A stretch of 12,214 bases of DNA from JADJPL01 sp964607915 (GTDB lineage Bacteria > Bacteroidota > Bacteroidia > Chitinophagales > Saprospiraceae): NCBI GenBank assembly GCA_964607915.1, contig CAZSMU010000119.1:1-12214 (forward strand), written 5' to 3'. The notes under the pieces were generated by a model. That model did no database searches and was not told the DNA's origin. It saw only the letters and a list, made by a program, of their open reading frames with translations. Below are positions 7,149 through 12,214 of this stretch, one piece after another. A program made the position numbers and the translations under genes. How positions within the stretch are numbered: the stretch's first letter is position 1; every line of letters starts with the position of its first letter.

Positions 7149-8015
7149 ATGCACACGAATCGCAGAGATTTCCTGCGCAATGGCTCCCTTGCGGCTCTCG
7201 GCCTCAGCATGCCGTACTTGCGCGACCGGCTTTTCCCCTCCTGGCAGGAAGATGCGGGTAAGCCCTGGCATACGTTCGGTATCCAGCTATGGACGGTCCG
7301 GGAGGACCTGGCGAAAGATCCAAAAGGCGTACTCGCCAAGCTGGCCTCCTACGGCTACAAACAAATCGAGAGCTTCGAAGGCCCGCAGGGCATTTTCTGG
7401 GGCATGAAAAATACCGAGTTCAAGAAATACATGGATGACCTCGGCATGACCCTCGTATCGGCGCACTGCAACCACCTTCAGGACTTTGAGCGCAAAGCAG
7501 CTGAAGCCGCCGAAATAGGGGTATCTCACCTCCTCTGCCCGTACAAGGGGGCGCAAAAGTCTATTGATAAGTTCAAGATGTTCGCCGACGAGTTCAATAA
7601 GGCGGGCGAAACCTGCCGCAAGGCGGGCCTCCGCTTCGCCTACCACAACCACGACTACTCGTTCAAACCAGTGGATGGCCAAATCCCCCAGGATGTCATG
7701 ATGCAGGGAACGGATAAAGATCTGGTGGATTTTGAACTCGACATCTACTGGATTGTCCTGGCCGGCGGGGATCCGAAGGCCTGGTTCAAGAAGTACCCCA
7801 ACCGCTTCCGCCTTTGCCACGTCAAAGACCGCGCCGTCACAGCTGCAGGACCGGAGTCCTGCATCATCGGTAAAGGGGACATCGATTTTGCCAGTATCCT
7901 GAAAACGGGCGTTAAGTATGGTATGAAAACCTTCATCGTTGAACAGGAATCTTATACCAACACGACGCCCATGGATTGCTCCATGGCGAACGCCAAGTAC
8001 ATGAGTACTTTATAA
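7149..8015 (+). CDS. Tat-type sugar phosphate isomerase/epimerase-like TIM-barrel protein
   Basis: This 288-aa protein of the xylose-isomerase-like TIM-barrel superfamily has a short twin-arginine leader (R5-R6 in NRRDFLR) followed by NGSLAALGLSM. No clear AxA cleavage site is visible, so it may be secreted or remain anchored. The barrel begins at HTFGIQLWTVRED (41-53), a pattern typical of the group. Likely active-site residues are H166/H168 (YHNHDYSF), E196/D198 (FELDIYW), H224 (CHVKD) and E265/E267 (VEQES). It closes the plus-strand operon, 92 bases after subunit 3 and behind a strong hairpin. Exported barrels of this type in Bacteroidota include enzymes that cleave 3-keto-glycosides by elimination, which fits a GMC oxidase next door. 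That assignment is inference. The ATG at 7142 is in another frame; 7149 is the start that keeps the twin arginine. Confidence 0.87.
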   Translation: MHTNRRDFLRNGSLAALGLSMPYLRDRLFPSWQEDAGKPWHTFGIQLWTVREDLAKDPKGVLAKLASYGYKQIESFEGPQGIFWGMKNTEFKKYMDDLGMTLVSAHCNHLQDFERKAAEAAEIGVSHLLCPYKGAQKSIDKFKMFADEFNKAGETCRKAGLRFAYHNHDYSFKPVDGQIPQDVMMQGTDKDLVDFELDIYWIVLAGGDPKAWFKKYPNRFRLCHVKDRAVTAAGPESCIIGKGDIDFASILKTGVKYGMKTFIVEQESYTNTTPMDCSMANAKYMSTL

Positions 8016-8032
8016 GCGAAAAGGCCTAGGTT

Positions 8033-8059
8033 GCAGAGGAGGCCAAAAGGCTCCTCTGC
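8033..8059 (+). terminator. Hairpin downstream of the plus-strand operon
   Basis: GCAGAGGAGGCC (8033-8044) pairs with GGCTCCTCTGC (8049-8059) across an AAAA loop, with one bulged G, 17 bases after the stop codon at 8015. It is GC-rich but has no T-run behind it. Alone it is a weak terminator, and it probably protects the 3' end or works together with the next hairpin. Confidence 0.5.
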
Positions 8060-8071
8060 TCCTCCTCGCTG

Positions 8072-8114
8072 ACCCCGCTAAAAACAAGTCCATTGGACTT
8101 GTTTTTAGCGGGGT
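8072..8114. terminator. Bidirectional intrinsic terminator with perfect 20-bp arms
   Basis: Arms 8072-8091 and 8095-8114 are perfect reverse complements around the 3-nt loop ATT. The core reads AAAAA, CAAGTCC, ATT, GGACTTG, TTTTT (8080-8106), a textbook intrinsic terminator in both directions. The extra outer arms are ACCCCGCT and AGCGGGGT. It lies between convergent genes. The TAA stop of the minus-strand serine hydrolase (8105-8107) is embedded in the right arm, so that gene's message ends almost at its stop codon. Confidence 0.85.
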
Positions 8115-9214
8115 GTATGTTCTCTCAGAGTTGTCGTAAGCACCCGCTCCCGATATTCTGCAGTGGGCTTGCGCGTGTTGCACAAAATGGCATAAAAGAG
8201 TTTTCGGGATGGTATCCACACGTAATCCGCAATAAAGCCGCCTTGGTCGCCTGTGTGATAGACCATTTTTTTTCCTCCGTACTCCCCGATGAACCAACTG
8301 TAGCCAATGAAAGAAGCGGAACTGTCAGCCCAATTGCCCGGTTGAAAGGGCGTGCGCGATGTCTCAATGGCTTCTTTCGGTAGAAACAGGGCCTTTTGCA
8401 GCGCCTCTTCGTACTTGTATAAATCGCGTACCGAGCTCCAGATACCCCCGTTGCCGGCAGCGGGGAAAGTGGGTTCCTCACCATAATCATCCTCTACGAA
8501 CCGCTCGCCATCCCGGATGTAGGCATGAGAGACCCCCGTTTCCGGGTAGGGGCCGTCTGTAATCTTGCTGTCGCCCATGCCCGACGGTTGAAAGATACGC
8601 TCGATGATAAAATCCTGCCAGCGCCTGCCCGTGATCTGCTCGATGATGAGCGCCAGTGCGTTATAGGCCGGGTTGGAATACTCAAAGCGCGCACCCGGAG
8701 GAAAGGCCGTAGAATCATTGGCCAGGATGGGTGCGAAGTTCTCCGCGTCTTTAGCTGTCAGGTAGAAGACTGAGTCCTCGCGCACCTTTCGGCTGTCTAT
8801 CAGTCCGGAAGAGTGGTTGAGGAGGTGGTATATGCGCACCTGTCGCCCTATTTCCGGATTTTTGAAATTGGGGAAGTACTTCTCCAGGGGATCATCCAGC
8901 GATAGCTTCCCCTCTTGTTCCAGCATCAGGATACCGTTCATGACGAAGGTCTTGGAGATAGAGCCCGTATTGAACGCCGTATTGGGCGTTATCGGAGCTT
9001 TCGTGACCAGGTCGGCCAGGCCGTAGCCTTTTTCCAGTACGATTTGCCCGTCTTGAACGACCAGTACGGCTGCGCCGGGTTCATCGGCAGGGAATTCTGC
9101 ACGGAAGTAGGCATCGAGCTGCTCAGCAGCAGTCCGGGGCTCCTGCCCCTGCCGGCAAGCAGTACCCGCGGCCAGCACCGAGAGGGTAAAAAAGATGTAA
9201 ATTAGATACTGCAT
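8105..9214 (-). CDS. Serine hydrolase, beta-lactamase/PBP (class C-like) family lipoprotein
   Basis: From the chosen start this is a 369-aa protein of the beta-lactamase/D-aminopeptidase/esterase superfamily. Catalytic signatures are S85-I-S-K88 (nucleophile serine and general-base lysine), Y179-S-N181 and H320-T-G322, in the usual order and spacing. The N-terminus MQYLIYIFFTLSVLAAGTAC is a signal peptide with a cysteine at 20 that could be lipidated, although GTAC is a poor lipobox. The frame is open to an ATG at 9298, but that start overlaps the upstream gene's end and puts 28 polar residues before the signal, so 9214 is preferred. It follows the small lipoprotein gene by 46 bases on the same strand. 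Such proteins are mostly peptidases or esterases of unknown substrate. Nothing here points to antibiotic resistance. Confidence 0.85.
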   Translation of the reverse strand: MQYLIYIFFTLSVLAAGTACRQGQEPRTAAEQLDAYFRAEFPADEPGAAVLVVQDGQIVLEKGYGLADLVTKAPITPNTAFNTGSISKTFVMNGILMLEQEGKLSLDDPLEKYFPNFKNPEIGRQVRIYHLLNHSSGLIDSRKVREDSVFYLTAKDAENFAPILANDSTAFPPGARFEYSNPAYNALALIIEQITGRRWQDFIIERIFQPSGMGDSKITDGPYPETGVSHAYIRDGERFVEDDYGEEPTFPAAGNGGIWSSVRDLYKYEEALQKALFLPKEAIETSRTPFQPGNWADSSASFIGYSWFIGEYGGKKMVYHTGDQGGFIADYVWIPSRKLFYAILCNTRKPTAEYRERVLTTTLREHTPR

Positions 9215-9260
9215 ATCAGAGCTTTGGTGTTTGAAAAGCGAAGATATTCCTGCGTGGCGT

Positions 9261-9806
9261 TCAGCCCCCGTAACTTTCCTCGATGAGTTTGCAGTCAATA
9301 GTAAAGCGCTGGTTGGCGATTTTACTGACGTTGAGGTTGACGATACCGCAGTTCAGCAGGTTGTCCTCGGATGATTTTCGGCCGCTGTAGACGTTGATAA
9401 GGAGGGTAAAGTCTTTGTCGGCCAGCTTGTCGTACACCTCCCTGGGAAAGCTCATTCCCGAGAATCGGATCAGGGTTTCATCGGCATTAAGTTCGATATC
9501 CCGGGTAGCTACGCGCAGTTCCCCGATGTCATCCCCGTCTTTTGGGTCTGTAGGTTCTCCGCTGAAGTACGCGGAGACGATGATGGTTTCCCCGCTGTTT
9601 TTGAGCAACTGCGCAGCTGCGGTGCTGTGCGTCACTTCAATCTCGAAGGTGGGCAATACAATGCGGTCGCCATCCAGCTGCAGGTACTCCGGCAGGGTCA
9701 TTCCGGGAGCAGATGTCGTTTCAGGTGCGGATGCTTTTGGAGGGTTGCCACAGGAAAGGCCGAGCAGGGCCAGTCCGGCAAACAGGAGGAGGCGATGTAA
9801 AATCAT
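9261..9806 (-). CDS. Small lipoprotein of unknown function
   Basis: I do not recognise this family. The 181-aa product begins MILHRLLLFAGLALLGLSCG, a lipoprotein signal with lipobox LGLSC and modified cysteine at C19. A low-complexity Pro/Ala/Ser/Thr linker (about 21-36) follows, then a globular domain of predicted beta character (about 45-175). The domain has alternating hydrophobic residues (RIVLPTFEIEV, TIIVSAYF, FTLLINVYSG, CGIVNLNVS). C153 and C172 could form a disulfide. It is probably an envelope protein co-transcribed with the serine hydrolase 46 bases downstream. The ATG at 9806 is chosen because the signal peptide starts there; the frame stays open into the N run but has no meaning beyond it. 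A possible -7 box, TATCTTAG, lies at 9842-9835 on the minus strand, and its -33 element would be hidden in the gap. Confidence 0.75.
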   Translation of the reverse strand: MILHRLLLFAGLALLGLSCGNPPKASAPETTSAPGMTLPEYLQLDGDRIVLPTFEIEVTHSTAAAQLLKNSGETIIVSAYFSGEPTDPKDGDDIGELRVATRDIELNADETLIRFSGMSFPREVYDKLADKDFTLLINVYSGRKSSEDNLLNCGIVNLNVSKIANQRFTIDCKLIEESYGG

Positions 9807-9842
9807 ACCGATGCGTTTTATGCGTAAATTTCCTCTAAGATA

Positions 9843-9942
9843 NNNNNNNNNNNNNNNNNNNNNNNNNNNNNNNNNNNNNNNNNNNNNNNNNNNNNNNNNN
9901 NNNNNNNNNNNNNNNNNNNNNNNNNNNNNNNNNNNNNNNNNN
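9843..9942. other. Assembly gap of exactly 100 N
   Basis: One hundred consecutive N mark a scaffold join. The round number is a placeholder, so the true distance and content between the lipoprotein promoter and the proC side are unknown. The flanks 9807-9842 and 9943-10045 hold no gene that I can support. Confidence 0.97.
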
Positions 9943-10045
9943 ATAACTATTGGATCCAGTAATGGCAACCTGGAGCTGTTTTTTGAACAGACTTATTGCA
10001 AGCAGCCGCGCGAAGGAAAAGAGGATTCTCCACGCAACCGGTCCC

Positions 10046-10855
10046 CTATCCTTTTCCCCCTCCCAGCTCTTCGGCGCGGCGCAGGGCAGCGTCCAGCCCG
10101 TGTGCAATACCCTGGTCTAAGGATAGCTCTCCAAACTTTGCCAGGGCGGCTTCCGTGGTACCTCCCCGCGACGCCACGCGCTGTATCCAGTCCTGGCAAC
10201 TGAGATTGGATGCCAGGTACAATTCCACTGCGCCTTGAAAGGTCTGCGTGACCAATAACTCCGACTCGGAAGGGGAAAAACCCATTTTTCGAGCTGCCTG
10301 CATCATGGCATCCATAAAATAGAAGATATACGCCGGGCCGCTCCCAGATACCGCCGTTGCGGCATCAATGGCACCTTCGCGCTCTACGTACAGGGTCTTC
10401 CCCGCCGTGTTGAGGAGGTTTTGCACGGTCACGAGCTCGATGCGGGTCACCTCTTCCGAAGAGGTGAAGGCCGTCATCCCCTGCCCGATCTGGGCCGGGA
10501 GGTTGGGCATAGCACGGATGACCTTGTGGGCGCCCAAACCGGCACGGATGGCTTCAATCGTAACGCCTGCCATGATGGACAGAAATACCTGCTGTGGGTC
10601 TATACTTGCCCGGATACGCGAAAACAATTCCTGCGCGTCCTGCGGCTTTACGGCTAAAATCACCAGATCCGCCAGACGAATGCAGTCTTCCGGGTCGGAA
10701 TAGATCGCCCCGACGTCCTTGCGGGCCAGGAGCGCGGCCCGCTCCGGCGATTTTTCCAGCAGCATCATGTCCGCCTTGGTCGTAATCTGGCTGCGCACGA
10801 AGGCTTGTGCGTATGTCAGGCCCATATTACCTCCGCCAATGATCAGTATTTTCAT
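10046..10855 (-). CDS. proC: Pyrroline-5-carboxylate reductase
   Basis: This 269-aa cytoplasmic enzyme reduces 1-pyrroline-5-carboxylate to L-proline with NAD(P)H (EC 1.5.1.2), the last step of proline biosynthesis. The N-terminal Rossmann fold carries GGGNMG (7-12). Family motifs follow in order: VKPQD (69-73), the SIMAGV strand (93-98), MPNLP (116-120), SGSGPAY (170-176) and the C-terminal signature SRGGTTEAAL (229-238) in the dimerisation and substrate-binding helices. The length is normal for ProC. The gene stands alone on the minus strand and diverges from the MarR-type regulator across 88 bases. Its probable promoter on the minus strand is TTG (10901-10899), a 19-bp spacer and TATCTTTA (10879-10872), 16 bases before the ATG. 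Confidence 0.97.
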   Translation of the reverse strand: MKILIIGGGNMGLTYAQAFVRSQITTKADMMLLEKSPERAALLARKDVGAIYSDPEDCIRLADLVILAVKPQDAQELFSRIRASIDPQQVFLSIMAGVTIEAIRAGLGAHKVIRAMPNLPAQIGQGMTAFTSSEEVTRIELVTVQNLLNTAGKTLYVEREGAIDAATAVSGSGPAYIFYFMDAMMQAARKMGFSPSESELLVTQTFQGAVELYLASNLSCQDWIQRVASRGGTTEAALAKFGELSLDQGIAHGLDAALRRAEELGGGKG

Positions 10856-10901
10856 GTCTATTCGTTTGAGGTAAAGATAATGAATTAAAAAAATTATTCA
10901 A

Positions 10902-10915
10902 AATGTTGCAACATT
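10902..10915. promoter_or_regulatory. Perfect 14-bp palindrome, candidate MarR operator
   Basis: AATGTTGCAACATT is a perfect palindrome. It covers the -33 TTG (10906-10908) of the MarR gene promoter and touches the -33 element of the opposing proC promoter. MarR dimers normally bind such 14-20 bp palindromes, often in their own promoter, so autoregulation is likely. A second short dyad, ACATT-A-AATGT (10911-10921), overlaps its right half and may extend the site. Confidence 0.6.
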
Positions 10916-10936
10916 AAATGTATAGACATATATTTG
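10906..10936 (+). promoter_or_regulatory. Bacteroidota-type promoter of the MarR-family gene
   Basis: TTG (10906-10908), a 20-bp spacer and TATATTTG (10929-10936) match the TTG / TAnnTTTG consensus of the Bacteroidota primary sigma factor exactly at the -7 box. Only seven bases separate the -7 box from the ATG at 10944, so the transcript should be leaderless or nearly so. Confidence 0.7.
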
Positions 10937-10943
10937 TGCCGTT

Positions 10944-11396
10944 ATGAGGATAGAAGAAGCGATACAACAAAAGCGGTTCCGGTCGGAGTACCAGAAATTA
11001 GTGGTAAACCTGCTCTACAGTGCATCCTGGCTGCAGCAGTTTTCCAACCAGTTGCTCAAGCCGTACGGGATTTCCCAGGAGCAGTTTAATATCCTGCGCA
11101 TTCTCAGGGGGATGCACCCGGAGCCGGCTACGGTCAAGGTGCTCACCGAGCGCATGATCGACAAAATGTCGAATGCCTCGCGCCTGGTGGAAAAGTTGCG
11201 CGTCAAAGGGTTGGTGGAACGGCACGAGTGCCCCTTGGATCGCCGCCGGGTGGACGTCCTGATCACGCAGAAAGGGCTAACCCTGCTCGAAAAGGCTTCT
11301 CAGTCCATGGATGTACAGGGAGACGACTATATGTCCGGCCTGACCATCGAGGAGGCTGTTCAGCTCAATGAGCTGCTCGACAAGCTCAGGGGTTGA
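10944..11396 (+). CDS. MarR-family winged-helix transcriptional regulator
   Basis: This 150-aa dimeric DNA-binding protein has helical N- and C-terminal dimerisation arms and a central winged helix-turn-helix. It begins with GISQEQFNILRIL (42-54) and continues with the likely recognition helix SNASRLVEKLRVKGLVER (76-93). The wing is at about 94-106 and includes the conserved DRRRVDVLIT, where the MarR D-x-R signature is seen as D99-R-R-R. A single C96 sits at the wing base; one cysteine could allow redox sensing, but this is speculative. In Bacteroidota, MarR genes are often paired with a YceI gene, as here with 161 bases between them. The likely targets are its own promoter, possibly proC, and yceI. 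The start is fixed by the closely spaced promoter. Confidence 0.92.
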   Translation: MRIEEAIQQKRFRSEYQKLVVNLLYSASWLQQFSNQLLKPYGISQEQFNILRILRGMHPEPATVKVLTERMIDKMSNASRLVEKLRVKGLVERHECPLDRRRVDVLITQKGLTLLEKASQSMDVQGDDYMSGLTIEEAVQLNELLDKLRG

Positions 11397-11557
11397 TGTT
11401 CTCCTTGGGATTGTCTAAAAAGCCTCTTTGCTGAAAGGCCCCCCTTCGCCCCAAGCGCATCGAAAAAATTGATTTTAAACTTTGTTTAAGATTTTCGCGT
11501 TAAGAGTTACACAAAACAAAACCATTACATAGTAAACCATTAAAATTTCAAACCATC
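11397..11557 (+). promoter_or_regulatory. Leader region between the MarR and YceI genes
   Basis: This 161-bp intergenic stretch changes abruptly from GC-rich to AT-rich. The first part has a weak stem (GCC-TTT pairing AAA-GGC near 11422-11438, with a 2-nt bulge) enclosed by CTTGGG (11404-11409) and CCCAAG (11450-11455). It may end the MarR message. The second part holds AAACTTTG (11477-11484), one mismatch from TAnnTTTG but without a well-placed TTG, and then a long A/C-rich leader with no Shine-Dalgarno site. I find no copy of the 14-bp palindrome here. Confidence 0.35.
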
Positions 11558-12154
11558 ATGAAGAACATGTCATTGTTTGTATTGGTAGCCGCCCTGTTCG
11601 GCTTTGCATTCACGAACCCGGCCAGCAGCCCGGTCGCAGCTTCGGTTGACCTCAAGTCGAGCTACGTAAAGTGGCTGGCTTCCAAAGTCACGGGCCAGCA
11701 CTACGGCAAAGTAATGCTGAAAAGCGGCAGCCTCGAATTCAAGAACGACATGCTGACAGGCGGCAACTTCGTCCTGGACATGAACTCCATCACGGTGGAC
11801 GACCTCACGGGCGGCGGCGCTGAAAAACTGAAAGGCCACCTCAAGTCCGACGACTTCTTCGGCGTAGAGAAGTACCCGACTGCCAAATTTGAAATTACAA
11901 AAGTGATTTCCCGCGGCACCCCGGGCGCCTACAAAGTCATCGGCAACCTGACCATCAAGTCCACTACGAAGGAAATCCGCTTCAACGCCGACCTGAAAGA
12001 AGAAGGCGGCAAAACGGTAGGCGTGGCTAAGATCGTTCTCGACCGCACGGACTACGACATCCGCTACGGCTCGGGCTCTTTCTTCGAGAACCTCGGCGAC
12101 AAGACCATCTACGACGAGTTCAACCTCGACGTGAACCTGGTCGTGACGAAGTAA
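11558..12154 (+). CDS. Secreted YceI-family lipocalin-like protein
   Basis: This 198-aa protein has a Sec signal peptide, MKNMSLFVLVAALFGFAF, with probable cleavage after PVAA (about residue 28), so it is periplasmic. The mature part is a YceI domain: an antiparallel beta-barrel that in family structures binds a polyisoprenoid or similar lipid. Recognisable elements are SSYVKWLASKVTGQHYGKV (start of the barrel), NFVLDMNSITVDDL, the HLKSDDFFGVEKYPTAKFEI signature, GNLTIKSTTKEIRF, and DRTDYDIRYGSGSFFENLGDKTI near the end. The usual first strand reads V-K-W in place of W, a common variant. Family members are linked to lipid or quinone handling and stress responses, but the ligand here is unknown. 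It follows the MarR gene and may be its target. M1 at 11558 and M4 are alternative starts; both keep the signal peptide. Confidence 0.95.
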   Translation: MKNMSLFVLVAALFGFAFTNPASSPVAASVDLKSSYVKWLASKVTGQHYGKVMLKSGSLEFKNDMLTGGNFVLDMNSITVDDLTGGGAEKLKGHLKSDDFFGVEKYPTAKFEITKVISRGTPGAYKVIGNLTIKSTTKEIRFNADLKEEGGKTVGVAKIVLDRTDYDIRYGSGSFFENLGDKTIYDEFNLDVNLVVTK

Positions 12155-12192
12155 TAGACTAGACTTGTTGCGCGGGGGATCATCAAGGGGTC

Positions 12193-12207
12193 AAAAAGGC
12201 CCTTTTT
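12193..12207 (+). terminator. Probable intrinsic terminator after the YceI gene
   Basis: AAAAAG, GCC loop, CTTTTT forms a compact hairpin ending in five T, 38 bases after the stop codon. Flanking GGG (12188-12190) and CCC (12210-12212) can extend the stem past a mismatch. The symmetry would also allow function on the other strand. Confidence 0.55.
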
Positions 12208-12214
12208 CGCCCAC

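Noticed and set aside
2602..8015. A polysaccharide utilisation locus (SusC/SusD with glycoside hydrolases)
   Set aside because: No TonB-dependent receptor, SusD-like lipoprotein or classical glycoside hydrolase is encoded in the window.
8105..9298. Longer start (9298) for the serine hydrolase, and an antibiotic-resistance reading
   Set aside because: The longer start puts 28 polar residues before a clear signal peptide and overlaps the upstream gene. The SISK/YSN/HTG set is shared by many peptidases and esterases, and nothing indicates drug hydrolysis.
9807..9968. Extension of the lipoprotein frame, and a 90-codon minus frame, through the N run
   Set aside because: Reading through an assembly gap of unknown length is meaningless. 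The signal peptide starts at 9806.
1..12214. CRISPR array, insertion sequence, prophage, tRNA or rRNA
   Set aside because: I saw no regularly spaced direct repeats, transposase motifs, phage structural genes or RNA gene signatures on either strand.

Overview
The window looks like a chromosomal segment of a fairly GC-rich member of the Bacteroidota, possibly a Saprospiria or Lewinella-type marine bacterium. The order-level guess is inference. The supporting signs are a TTG-N20-TATATTTG promoter (Bacteroidota sigma type), AT-rich leaders in place of Shine-Dalgarno sites, a MarR-YceI gene pair, and a Gfo/Idh/MocA, xylose-isomerase-like TIM barrel and GMC gene set that is common in this phylum.

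Region 1 (136-8015) is a sugar-oxidation locus in two divergent operons. The minus-strand operon (2377 down to 136) encodes a cytoplasmic Gfo/Idh/MocA oxidoreductase followed by a cytoplasmic TIM-barrel isomerase/epimerase-like protein. The plus-strand operon (2602-8015) encodes a FucP-like MFS sugar permease, a Tat-exported hydroxypyruvate-isomerase-like TIM barrel, a FAD-dependent GMC oxidoreductase without a signal peptide, its small 'subunit 3' partner with a Tat lipoprotein signal, and a second Tat-type TIM-barrel protein. Read together, the genes suggest a 3-keto-sugar pathway split between compartments. The GMC/subunit-3 complex would oxidise a glycoside or sugar in the periplasm, the exported TIM barrels would cleave or isomerise the keto-sugar, the MFS carrier would import the product, and the cytoplasmic enzymes would reduce or isomerise it. 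The 224-bp divergent region holds two dyads that could be operators. No regulator, cytochrome c, SusC/SusD pair or classical glycoside hydrolase is present in the window.

Region 2 (8016-9842) starts with two hairpins between convergent genes. One is a near-ideal bidirectional intrinsic terminator with perfect 20-bp arms. Two minus-strand genes follow: a serine hydrolase of the beta-lactamase/penicillin-binding-protein family, and upstream of it a small unrecognised lipoprotein. A run of exactly 100 N (9843-9942) marks an assembly gap.

Region 3 (9943-12214) carries proC (proline biosynthesis, minus strand), diverging from a MarR-family regulator whose promoter overlaps a perfect 14-bp palindrome. 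A secreted YceI-family protein and a terminator-like hairpin close the window. There is no rRNA, tRNA, CRISPR array, insertion sequence or phage gene. No gene-free stretch exceeds 300 bases.
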